64,000 bases of DNA from positions 496,001 through 560,000 of the forward strand of contig NZ_MAYH01000001.1 in assembly GCF_001684975.1 (NCBI RefSeq), given 5' to 3'. Each line of letters starts with the position of its first letter. Positions within the stretch are counted from its first letter, which is position 1. Positions 45,871 to 54,000 of this stretch are shown one piece after another. The notes under the pieces were generated by a model. It saw only the letters and a list, made by a program, of their open reading frames with translations, had not been told where the DNA came from and did no database searches. Both the position numbers and the translations under genes were made by a program. This DNA is from Chryseobacterium artocarpi. Its GTDB lineage: Bacteria; Bacteroidota; Bacteroidia; Flavobacteriales; Weeksellaceae.

Positions 45871-47901
45871 ATGAAATTCTTTAATTCCAGTACAAATTTT
45901 GAGTCAGTTCTTAAAAAATACTTTTCTTTTAAGAACGAAACACTTTCTTTGGAACCCTTTGCAGAGTTTTTGGAAAGTGTGAAAACTGCTGACTTTACAG
46001 ATGTACTTAATTTTCTTAGAAACCATCCGAATTTTGCGGAAAACTTTAAATATTATATCCATAATATCTTTAAAGGAAGACCCTTCAATCTTTCATTGAC
46101 AGAAGCCAATATCCTTTCTGAGAATGCCTTTTTCCCTGAACTTAAAAAAAGAATCCTGAACAAGGTTTTGCCTCCCGTAGAAAATGAAAAAACGGTGTGG
46201 TACATGATTGATAATGTAAGCCTTAGACCTAAAAAAGATTTAAAATATCTACATAATCTTCCTGAAAATGAGATAGATGAGTTTTTAACTCTTATTGGAG
46301 CTTCAGATTTTATCATTAAGCCTAATGTGAAAAAAGAACTGATATTTTCTATGAATATCCTTTCATGGAGGGTAACAGGAATGGCGATGGAAGTGGAAGT
46401 CGTGAGAATGGCTCCTCAATACAGAAATCTGGATAACCCGTTTCTTGCGCTTCAAAATGAATTGGAGGCTTTGGCTGAAGACCTTACCAAAGATCCAGAA
46501 ATGCAACTGCATTCTAAAGACAGCAGGTTTAAGCAAATCAAAATTTATTCAGAACAATGTCTGGAATTTGTAAATATAGCCTTTAAAAATTCTGATAAAT
46601 ATGGTATTTCCGGGAAGATCAATCAATCTTTGCTGAAAATCCGTCAACAGACGAAGAGAATTTATGAGATCGTTCAATTATTGGTGATTGATAATGAAGG
46701 TGATGTTCTGGTTAAATCCAAACAGTTGGTTTTTAATATATTAAATTATAAATCCCATAAAAATAATATTGCAGATCTGATCAATGACAGTACAAGATTG
46801 ATCTCACATCTTATTACCAATCACACCGCAGAAGCCGGAACCCATTATATTACTTCTACACGCAAGGAATATATGACAATGTTCTATAAAGCAAGTGGTG
46901 GTGGGATTATCGTAGGAGCACTCTGTGTACTGAAAATGCTTTATGGATACATTCCGGGAAGTGATTTTTCGCACGCATTTTTATACTCTATGAACTATGC
47001 GATGGGGTTTGTGATGATCTATCTGATGGGATTCACCCTGGCTACAAAGCAACCGGCGATGACTGCTGCAACCATGACCAAAGTATTATCCGAAGAAGGA
47101 AACAGTCAAAGAAATAATACCGAATTTGCCCATCTTGTATCCAAGCTATTTCGAAGCCAGTTTATCGCCTTTGTAGGAAATGTATTACTAGCTTTTCCGA
47201 TAGCTCTTGCTATAATCTACGGGTTAGACGTATTTTTCTCACAGAATCTTGCTGTTGACAGATCCGACAAACTCTTAAAAGACCTTGATCCTTTCAAATC
47301 TAAAGCGATTCTACATGCCAGTATTGCGGGATTTTATCTTTTTATTTCGGGGATTATTTCAGGGAATATTGGAAACAACTCCGTGTTTTACCAGATTCCG
47401 GAGAGAATTGCCAAAAACCTTTCTATCAGAAACTTTTTCGGTAAAAAATTCGCTAAAGGCTTATCTAAATACTATGCTAAAAACTGGCCCGGAATTGTAT
47501 CGAATTTCTGGTTTGGAGTTTTCCTTGGTGCCACAGCACCTGTAGGAATGTTCTTCGGGTTAGACTTAGATATCAGACACATTACCTTTGCGGCAGGAAA
47601 CTTTGCTTTAGGGCTTTACGGGAAAGATTTTTCAGTAGATTCTTATACATTCTGGATCTCTTTTGTAACCGTTTTCTTAATAGGGTTCTTTAACTTCCTG
47701 GTAAGTTTCAGTTTATCCATGTTCCTGGCATTCAGATCGAGAAAAATGAATTTCGGACAGGTAAGCGAGATCTATAAAGAAATTTTCAGGTATTTTATAA
47801 AACATCCGTTGAAGTTCTTCCTGCCATTACGCTCAGGATTGGATAAAAAAGCAGATGACCTGATGAACAGTACAGTTTCCAATAAATCAGAGGAACATTA
47901 A
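45871..47901 (+). CDS. SpecificRecomb/Gcr-like membrane protein
   Basis: The 676-residue protein has an N-terminal soluble half rich in helices and at least five membrane segments in the second half (GGGIIVGALCVLKMLYGYIP; FVMIYLMGFTLATKQPAMTA; IAFVGNVLLAFPIALAIIYGL; GIIVSNFWFGV-like; FLIGFFNFLVSFSLSMFLAF). It matches the family annotated as site-specific recombinase (Gcr of Neisseria). A membrane protein is unlikely to be a recombinase, so that name should be read with care. It follows mtgA by 13 bp, which suggests an envelope role. Confidence 0.78.
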   Translation: MKFFNSSTNFESVLKKYFSFKNETLSLEPFAEFLESVKTADFTDVLNFLRNHPNFAENFKYYIHNIFKGRPFNLSLTEANILSENAFFPELKKRILNKVLPPVENEKTVWYMIDNVSLRPKKDLKYLHNLPENEIDEFLTLIGASDFIIKPNVKKELIFSMNILSWRVTGMAMEVEVVRMAPQYRNLDNPFLALQNELEALAEDLTKDPEMQLHSKDSRFKQIKIYSEQCLEFVNIAFKNSDKYGISGKINQSLLKIRQQTKRIYEIVQLLVIDNEGDVLVKSKQLVFNILNYKSHKNNIADLINDSTRLISHLITNHTAEAGTHYITSTRKEYMTMFYKASGGGIIVGALCVLKMLYGYIPGSDFSHAFLYSMNYAMGFVMIYLMGFTLATKQPAMTAATMTKVLSEEGNSQRNNTEFAHLVSKLFRSQFIAFVGNVLLAFPIALAIIYGLDVFFSQNLAVDRSDKLLKDLDPFKSKAILHASIAGFYLFISGIISGNIGNNSVFYQIPERIAKNLSIRNFFGKKFAKGLSKYYAKNWPGIVSNFWFGVFLGATAPVGMFFGLDLDIRHITFAAGNFALGLYGKDFSVDSYTFWISFVTVFLIGFFNFLVSFSLSMFLAFRSRKMNFGQVSEIYKEIFRYFIKHPLKFFLPLRSGLDKKADDLMNSTVSNKSEEH

Positions 47902-47911
47902 TAAAAATAAG

Positions 47912-47939
47912 AAAGCTACCATTTTTGGTAGCTTTTTTT
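47912..47939 (+). terminator. Rho-independent terminator
   Basis: AAAGCTACC / GGTAGCTTTTTTT with an ATTTTT loop directly after the SpecificRecomb gene. Confidence 0.8.
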
Positions 47940-47957
47940 CTATAAAATAAGTATTCA

Positions 47958-48122
47958 TTATACACAATAAGGAAGTTCCGGACATTCTGCTGGTAATTCT
48001 TCCCAAAAACCACATCCCGTCATATCTATGCAGCTTACTGCACAGCACACCATTTGTCCTGAACCTTTAACTTTTTTTAATGATTCTCTTGATAATTTCT
48101 TCGACTTAAGTACTTTTTTCAT
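47958..48122 (-). CDS. Cys-rich bacteriocin-like peptide precursor
   Basis: 54 residues from the ATG at 48122. The leader (MKKVLKSKKLSRESLKKVKGSG) is the type found on Bacteroidota bacteriocin-like peptides (KKLSRExLKxIxG), ending at a Gly-Ser-Gly near the double-glycine site. The core QMVCCAVSCIDMTGCGFWEELPAEC contains five of six Cys residues; the sixth is near the C-terminus (PYCV). No maturation or transport gene is adjacent, so activity is uncertain. Confidence 0.65.
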   Translation of the reverse strand: MKKVLKSKKLSRESLKKVKGSGQMVCCAVSCIDMTGCGFWEELPAECPELPYCV

Positions 48123-48271
48123 GGTAAATATTAATTTTTTTATGAGTATTAAATATATCACTTAATATAGATATAATGGAGTTTTTTTTATAAATATTTT
48201 CCCTTAAAACAATGATGAATACAGAGTTTGTTGTAAATCAGGATGATAAAGTGATATTCAAACAGGAAGAA

Positions 48272-48565
48272 CTATAGAATCTGAATACTATCAAATTTAT
48301 CCTCACCAAACTTATCCTGAAACTTTTTAAGATAGAATGTTTTACGCATTTTAAAGTCATTTTTAAGCAGGGGAGAATCAATCTTAATAATGATACATTT
48401 GTCTTCAATATTTACACTTCTGATCTCATTGAAAAGACTTTCATCAAGATAATCTTCCAGGAAATCTTTAATGTCAAAAGCCACAAGTTTATCTTCAAAA
48501 CCATAAATTCTTGCGAAGGACTTCACAAGTTCAGATGATTGATATTCGCGTTTTTTCTTCTTCAT
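48272..48565 (-). CDS. DciA-like DUF721 protein
   Basis: The 97-residue protein (ELVKSFARIYGFEDKLVAFDI; IKIDSPLLKNDFKMRKTFYLKKFQDKFG) resembles DUF721/DciA, the replicative-helicase operator of bacteria without DnaC or DnaI. It is on the recF strand downstream of recF, the usual context, though an S23 gene now intervenes. Confidence 0.75.
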   Translation of the reverse strand: MKKKKREYQSSELVKSFARIYGFEDKLVAFDIKDFLEDYLDESLFNEIRSVNIEDKCIIIKIDSPLLKNDFKMRKTFYLKKFQDKFGEDKFDSIQIL

Positions 48566-48569
48566 AGTC

Positions 48570-48612
48570 GTGTTGCGTGGTTCGAGATGTGTGATGCGTG
48601 TTACGTGGTTCG
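48570..48612. repeat. Direct repeats flanking the S23 gene
   Basis: GTGTTGCGTGGTTCG (48570-48584) and GTGTTACGTGGTTCG (48598-48612) differ by one base. A related sequence in inverted sense lies at 49171-49200 on the other side of the S23 gene. Confidence 0.5.
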
Positions 48613-48669
48613 TACTTATAGGTTGGAATATACTATTTAGAGTAGTTTTACAAGAATTTTTTTAATATT

Positions 48670-49044
48670 CTATTGTTTATTTTCATTCCAGTTTTCTTTT
48701 ACCCATTTTTTATATACATTGATTTTTCCACCTAAAATATTGTATTCATTTCTTAAGCTTTCAAATTCATTAGAAAAATCAGGATATAGAATGATAAGCT
48801 TTTCAAGATGATTAATTGTTTCGTCATTACTTGCGTGGCAGTATACGAGAAAGCGAATGTAGTCATTTTTATAGATCGATCTTCCATATCCTTCTACAAT
48901 ATTAGTAATTATTGAATCAGAAGATCTTCTCAACTGGCTTCCTAGTTCAAATAATTCGTATTTAGGAAGAAGAAAGGATGCTTTATGTGTTTTTAAAAAC
49001 AACTCAAAAGCTATTTTGTAAATATCTAAATTTCTATAGCTCAT
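48670..49044 (-). CDS. Four-helix-bundle (S23/23S rRNA intervening-sequence type) protein
   Basis: The 124-residue protein has the S23 pattern: YRNLDIYKIAFELFLKTHK, FELGSQLRRSSDSIITNIVEGYGR, NDYIRFLVYCHASNDETINHLE. These helical-bundle proteins are encoded in rRNA intervening sequences and scattered in Bacteroidota genomes, role unknown. It is inserted between recF and the dciA-like gene, flanked by related short repeats, which suggests a mobile cassette. Confidence 0.82.
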   Translation of the reverse strand: MSYRNLDIYKIAFELFLKTHKASFLLPKYELFELGSQLRRSSDSIITNIVEGYGRSIYKNDYIRFLVYCHASNDETINHLEKLIILYPDFSNEFESLRNEYNILGGKINVYKKWVKENWNENKQ

Positions 49045-49170
49045 CTTATTTGTGTATTTATGAAAGGTAAGATAAAAAAATAACTATTTGCAAGCTATTA
49101 CTTGATTTATCATGTTCTTCTTTATATTATTTAAGCTTTATTACTTAAAAGTTACTTTACACATTATAAT

Positions 49171-49200
49171 TCGCATCTCGTATCCCGAAACCCATATCCC
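49171..49200. repeat. Flanking repeat of the S23 cassette
   Basis: On the minus strand it reads GGGATATGGGTTTCGGGATA then CGAGATGCGA, sharing the CGAGATGYG pattern with the 48570-48612 repeats in inverted orientation. Confidence 0.4.
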
Positions 49201-49201
49201 A

Positions 49202-50281
49202 CTAAATATCAAAAATTACACTTTCTTCATTAATCTTTTTTACAACACTTTCAGTACGTTCCCTGTGAGTATCTGTAATGAAGATCTGTCCGAAACTTTC
49301 ACGGTTGACCAACTCAATCAATTGAGCCACTCTTGTATCATCAAGTTTATCAAAAATATCATCAAGCAATAGAATTGGTGTTTTTTTTGTCAGTTCTTTA
49401 ACCAAACTCATCTGAGCAAGTTTTAAAGAGATCAGAAAGGACTTCTGCTGTCCCTGAGAACCTATTTTCTTGATCAGCACATGATCCATTTCAAAAAGAA
49501 GATCATCCTTGTGAATTCCTTTAGAAGTATAAGTTAACATACGGTCTTTTTCAAGACTTTCCTTTAAAAGTTCTGCAAAATTACTTTCCAAAAGGTGAGA
49601 TTCATAAATGACAGAAACAGTTTCTTTTCCACCCGAAATGATCTGATAGAAGTTTTGAACAATAGGATTCAACTGCTCTACAAATACTTTTCTCTTATTG
49701 AAAATCTTAGTCCCGAATCTGGTGATCGGTTCATCATAAATTTCCAGAGAATCTTTATCCCAGGTTCTGTTTTTAGCAAAATATTTCAGTAAGGCATTCC
49801 TTTGCTGAATGGTTTTTTGGTATTGTATCAAATCAAAAAGATACTCAGAATCCGTTTGGGAAATCATTGAGTCCAGAAATTTTCTTCTGCTTTCCCCGGA
49901 ATCGGAAATAAGGTTTGAATCATAAGGAGAAATCATGACACTGGGCAGGTAACCGATATGGTCTGCAAGTCTGTCATAACTTTTATCATTCTTTTTGATC
50001 ACTTTTTTTGCCTCTTTTGGCTGAGTGATTCTGATAATGTCTTCACTGTCATCATTTTGAATTTCAGCGTCAATGGTGAAGAAATCTTCCTCCTTTTTGA
50101 TATTGTTGAGGTCTGTATTTCCTAAAAAGCTTTTTCCAACTGATAAATAATGCAATGCATCCAGAATATTGGTTTTGCCCACCCCGTTATTACCTACAAA
50201 ACAGTTGATCTGCGGGGAAAAGTCAAATTTTTTCTCAGAGTGGTTTTTGAAATTGTACAGGGAAAGCTTCTTGATAATCAT
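49202..50281 (-). CDS. recF: DNA replication and repair protein RecF
   Basis: The 359-residue ABC-type ATPase has Walker A GNNGVGKTN near residue 30-38, signature GSQGQQKSFLISLKLAQ, Walker B ILLLDDIFDKLD and FITDTHRERT. RecF loads RecA at single-stranded gaps with RecO/RecR. Normal length. It is 3 bp downstream of the UbiA-like gene on the same strand. Confidence 0.95.
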   Translation of the reverse strand: MIIKKLSLYNFKNHSEKKFDFSPQINCFVGNNGVGKTNILDALHYLSVGKSFLGNTDLNNIKKEEDFFTIDAEIQNDDSEDIIRITQPKEAKKVIKKNDKSYDRLADHIGYLPSVMISPYDSNLISDSGESRRKFLDSMISQTDSEYLFDLIQYQKTIQQRNALLKYFAKNRTWDKDSLEIYDEPITRFGTKIFNKRKVFVEQLNPIVQNFYQIISGGKETVSVIYESHLLESNFAELLKESLEKDRMLTYTSKGIHKDDLLFEMDHVLIKKIGSQGQQKSFLISLKLAQMSLVKELTKKTPILLLDDIFDKLDDTRVAQLIELVNRESFGQIFITDTHRERTESVVKKINEESVIFDI

Positions 50282-50284
50282 TCG

Positions 50285-51040
50285 TCAAAAATACTCCATT
50301 ATTAGTAAAAATAAAAAAGGTAATGCTGAACATGTTTCCACGCCAAATGAAAAATAGGAGTCATCTCTTTTATTTTCAGAGAAATAAATTAAAATATAGG
50401 TAACAATACTTGATAGAAAAAAAGCTGTTGCATATAAAGGCTTCAGATAGAAAATTCCGATAAGGCTACTGATAAAAACAAGGGAGTAGGCAATGTATTT
50501 CGTATTCTGTACACCAATGAGCATTGGAAAGGTCTTTACCGTATCACTTTTCATATCACGAATGTCAAAGGGAAGGACAAGTGCGGTAATATAAAAGAAA
50601 CTGATCAGAAAAATAGGGAAATTAAATTCCGGAAGAGTAAGCCAGCAATTCACCAATGCCCAGACCAATCCCACATAAAACACTTTTAATAAAGGAATCT
50701 TCCGAATGTAAACATCCAGAAAAAAACTATTATACAACAATCCTAGTACTACAATAATAAACCATTTAAGAAGTCTTATCTCATTATGATTATGAATGAT
50801 AAGAAAAGCACATATAACGCCTGCGATAGCATTTAGAACTAATATTTTAAAAAAATGTTTAGTGTATTGATATTTAGTATAAAGATAACCACTGAAATAC
50901 GTAATGAAAATCAACAGAATAGTAGGGAAACGGAATGTGTTTTGCTCTTTCATGAAAAATACTGCAAAAAGGGTTCCCATTAAGGATACGTAAACCTGGC
51001 TGTCTATGACGGATTTTTTCAGTATTTTTAAAATGTTCAT
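50285..51040 (-). CDS. UbiA-like integral membrane protein
   Basis: The 251-residue protein has about eight hydrophobic segments. The second Asp-rich motif of UbiA prenyltransferases is seen (DIRDMKSDTVKTFPMLIG), but the first (NDxxDxxxD) is replaced by sequence around LYTKYQYTKHFF. It may be a divergent prenyltransferase with a new substrate or a non-catalytic member. It sits immediately upstream of recF, probably co-transcribed. Confidence 0.65.
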   Translation of the reverse strand: MNILKILKKSVIDSQVYVSLMGTLFAVFFMKEQNTFRFPTILLIFITYFSGYLYTKYQYTKHFFKILVLNAIAGVICAFLIIHNHNEIRLLKWFIIVVLGLLYNSFFLDVYIRKIPLLKVFYVGLVWALVNCWLTLPEFNFPIFLISFFYITALVLPFDIRDMKSDTVKTFPMLIGVQNTKYIAYSLVFISSLIGIFYLKPLYATAFFLSSIVTYILIYFSENKRDDSYFSFGVETCSALPFLFLLIMEYF

Positions 51041-51058
51041 TTATCAAAATTAATATAT

Positions 51059-54000
51059 ATGAAAAGATTTTCCAAGATATTTATGCTTTCGCTTTTATCA
51101 CTGGGCTTTTCGCCGGTTATCGCACAAAAATATTACGATGACCAATGGAAAAAAATAGCAGAAAATAGTCAGAAAGGAGCTTATAAATCTAATCTTCCAA
51201 TCATTTTAGACTTAGAAAACAAAGCCATGAAAGAAAATAACACCATTCAGCTGATCCGTTCCCTGAAAGCAGAGTTCAGTATTGTAAAGCAAACTGTAGA
51301 CGATGATAAAAATGATTCTGCTTCAAAATTCTTCAAAAAACTTCAGGAAACAGAGACAAAACTGAAAGGAGAAGAAAAGATGGTCTATAAAGTGCTGGTA
51401 AACGGATTCTTTATGGATTACTTCAATGAGAATTACTGGAAAATAAATGGCAGAACAAATAATAATACCCAGGATGTTTCACAGATTGAAACATGGACCA
51501 AGCTGGATTTTAAAAATTATTTAACCAAAAATTATCAGGAACTGGATCTTCAGAAGCAGGAACTGAAAAAGATTGCTTTGGAAAAATATAAATCTTTGTT
51601 TCTGGAGACCAGGGATATTGCTTATTTCCCAAGTTTGTATGATTGGTATGCGGTGAAAAAAATAGGTTTTTTATCAGAAAATAATTTGTTTACCAAAAAT
51701 GAACTTACTGAAAACAGAACAGCAATTAATACTATATTTGATGAATTAATTGCCCAGAATAATGGGAATACAAAATTGTATTTCATGAAAGATAAGCTGG
51801 TGGAGAACTGTAATTTCAATAATTGTAAAGATAGACTTCAGCAGCTTCAGGATCTTGCAAAATCCAATATCGAAGGAGATTACAAAGTGGTGATCATGGA
51901 AGATATTATGGATGAGCTGAGCAGCAAAGGTAAGTTTAAAGAAGCACTTGCTGTAGCAGAACAGGCAAAGAGTGAATACCCGAAATCTTCTTTTATCGGA
52001 AACATAAAAAGCAAGGAAAATCAGATTAAAAATCCTTCGTTAACGATTCAATATGAGAAGCAGACACAGAATAATCTGCCCATTCATTTCGTTGCATCGT
52101 CACAGAATGTCAAAGAATTTAGCTTAAATATTTATGAAGTAAAAGAAGACTTTGAACCCTTTATGAAATATGCTCAGAATCCTTATTACGGTGAGTATTT
52201 TAAAAAGGTAAAGAAAAGTCTGGTGAGAAAAGAAAATTATCAGCTTTCAAATCCTGATGATTATAAAGAGCATAAAACGTCACTTGAGATAAAACCACTT
52301 CCATCTGGTATTTATATGGTGGAGTATTCAGTTGCCGGAGCAAAGGCAAAAGATATGAATGATGATCAACATTTTTTCTTTTTGGTTTCCGGAAATAAAA
52401 TCATTTTTCAGAACAAATCTTCCAAAAATGCAAACTTGGACAAACTGAAATTGGTTAATAGTGAGAACGGAAAACCCGTAGTAAATGAAAACCTTACCTT
52501 CTACGAATTTGCAGGAAATAAACCTGTTAAAAAAATGGAAGGAAAAACTAATGAAAAAGGAGCTTTCCAATTCCCGAGTACTGACAATAAGACTTATTAC
52601 AGAACTTTCCTGATTCAGCAGCCAAAAACCAATGATTTCTATATCATGCCGGTCTATGGAAACAATATTGCAGATGATTACAATCCCAATCAGGTATCGC
52701 AAACCAAAGTTCAGATCTTTACGGACAGAGCTATCTACAGACCGGGGCAAACAGTATATTTCAAAGCGATCAATACACAGCTGAACAAAGAAGCGGAATC
52801 TGTGATTTCAGGGGTAAAACAAAAGATCACTTTATTTGATATCAATAATCAGGAAATCTCTTCACAGGATTTTACAACGAATGAATTCGGTTCTTACCAC
52901 GGAAGTTTTATGCTGCCAAAAGGAAAATCGAACGGAGTGTTCTATCTGAAAACAGATGGTACAGGTCAAGGATATAAAGATATCAGAGTAGAAGAATACA
53001 AAAGACCAAAATTTGAAGTCACCTTCGAACCTGTAAAAGATGAGTACAAATACGGACAGTCTATAGAGCTGAAAGGTAAGGCAATGATGTTTTCCGGTGT
53101 TGCTTTGAGTAATACAACCATCAATTATGAGATCAAGAAACATAATATCAGATGGAGATATTTTGGATGGTATCCGAGAGATAATGATAATGAAAATTCA
53201 ATATTAGGAGAAGCGAAAACCAATGAAAAAGGAGAATTTGTTATCCGTCTTGATCTTAAGAAAGATGAAAAACTGGATGGAATACAGATTGATAATTACG
53301 AGATTAATGCTTCAGCTACAGACATCAATGGTGAGACTCAGTCTGCCAATACTCAGCTGAAAGTAGCCTCTGTTTCGCATTATATTAAAGCTGATGAGGT
53401 TAAGAATACATTCAGTGATGAAAATGTAAAACTAAAAGTAGAAACAAAAAACTATAACGAACAGGATCTTAAAAAGTCCTATCAGGTGAAATTGTCCAAA
53501 CTAGCGGCTCCAGACAGAATTTTCAGAGATAACTTTAAATCTGCAGTTCAGGATGCTCCAAAATATTCCAAGGAAGAATTTATCAGTAAGTTTCCACATG
53601 ATCTGTTTGATAAAAATGATGAAATTAAAAACTGGAAAACAGAAAGAGTTGTTATAGAAAAACAACAGCAACCATCAGCCGAAAAAGCTTATTCTGATTT
53701 AGATTTAGGAAAACTGGATGCCGGAGATTATCAATTGGAGCTTTTTAATATTGAAGGGAAAGACACCATTAAAGCGTCACAATACTTTAGTGTTTGGGAG
53801 AAAAGCTCTTTGAAGCCATCTCAAAAAACATTTCTTACCGTAATTGCTCCTAAAGATGAAGTGGCAAGGGGAGAGCAGGCAAAAGTGTATGTGTATTCGG
53901 CAGTTCCGGATGCATTGGTGAATGTTTTTGTTCAGGATGGATCAGGAAAAACAATTTCAGAAATTCATCCGTTGAAAAAAGGAATTTTAGAGTATACAGC

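Noticed and set aside
48211..48276. 21-codon mini-ORF upstream of the dciA-like stop
   Set aside because: It overlaps the end of another gene and has no supporting signal.
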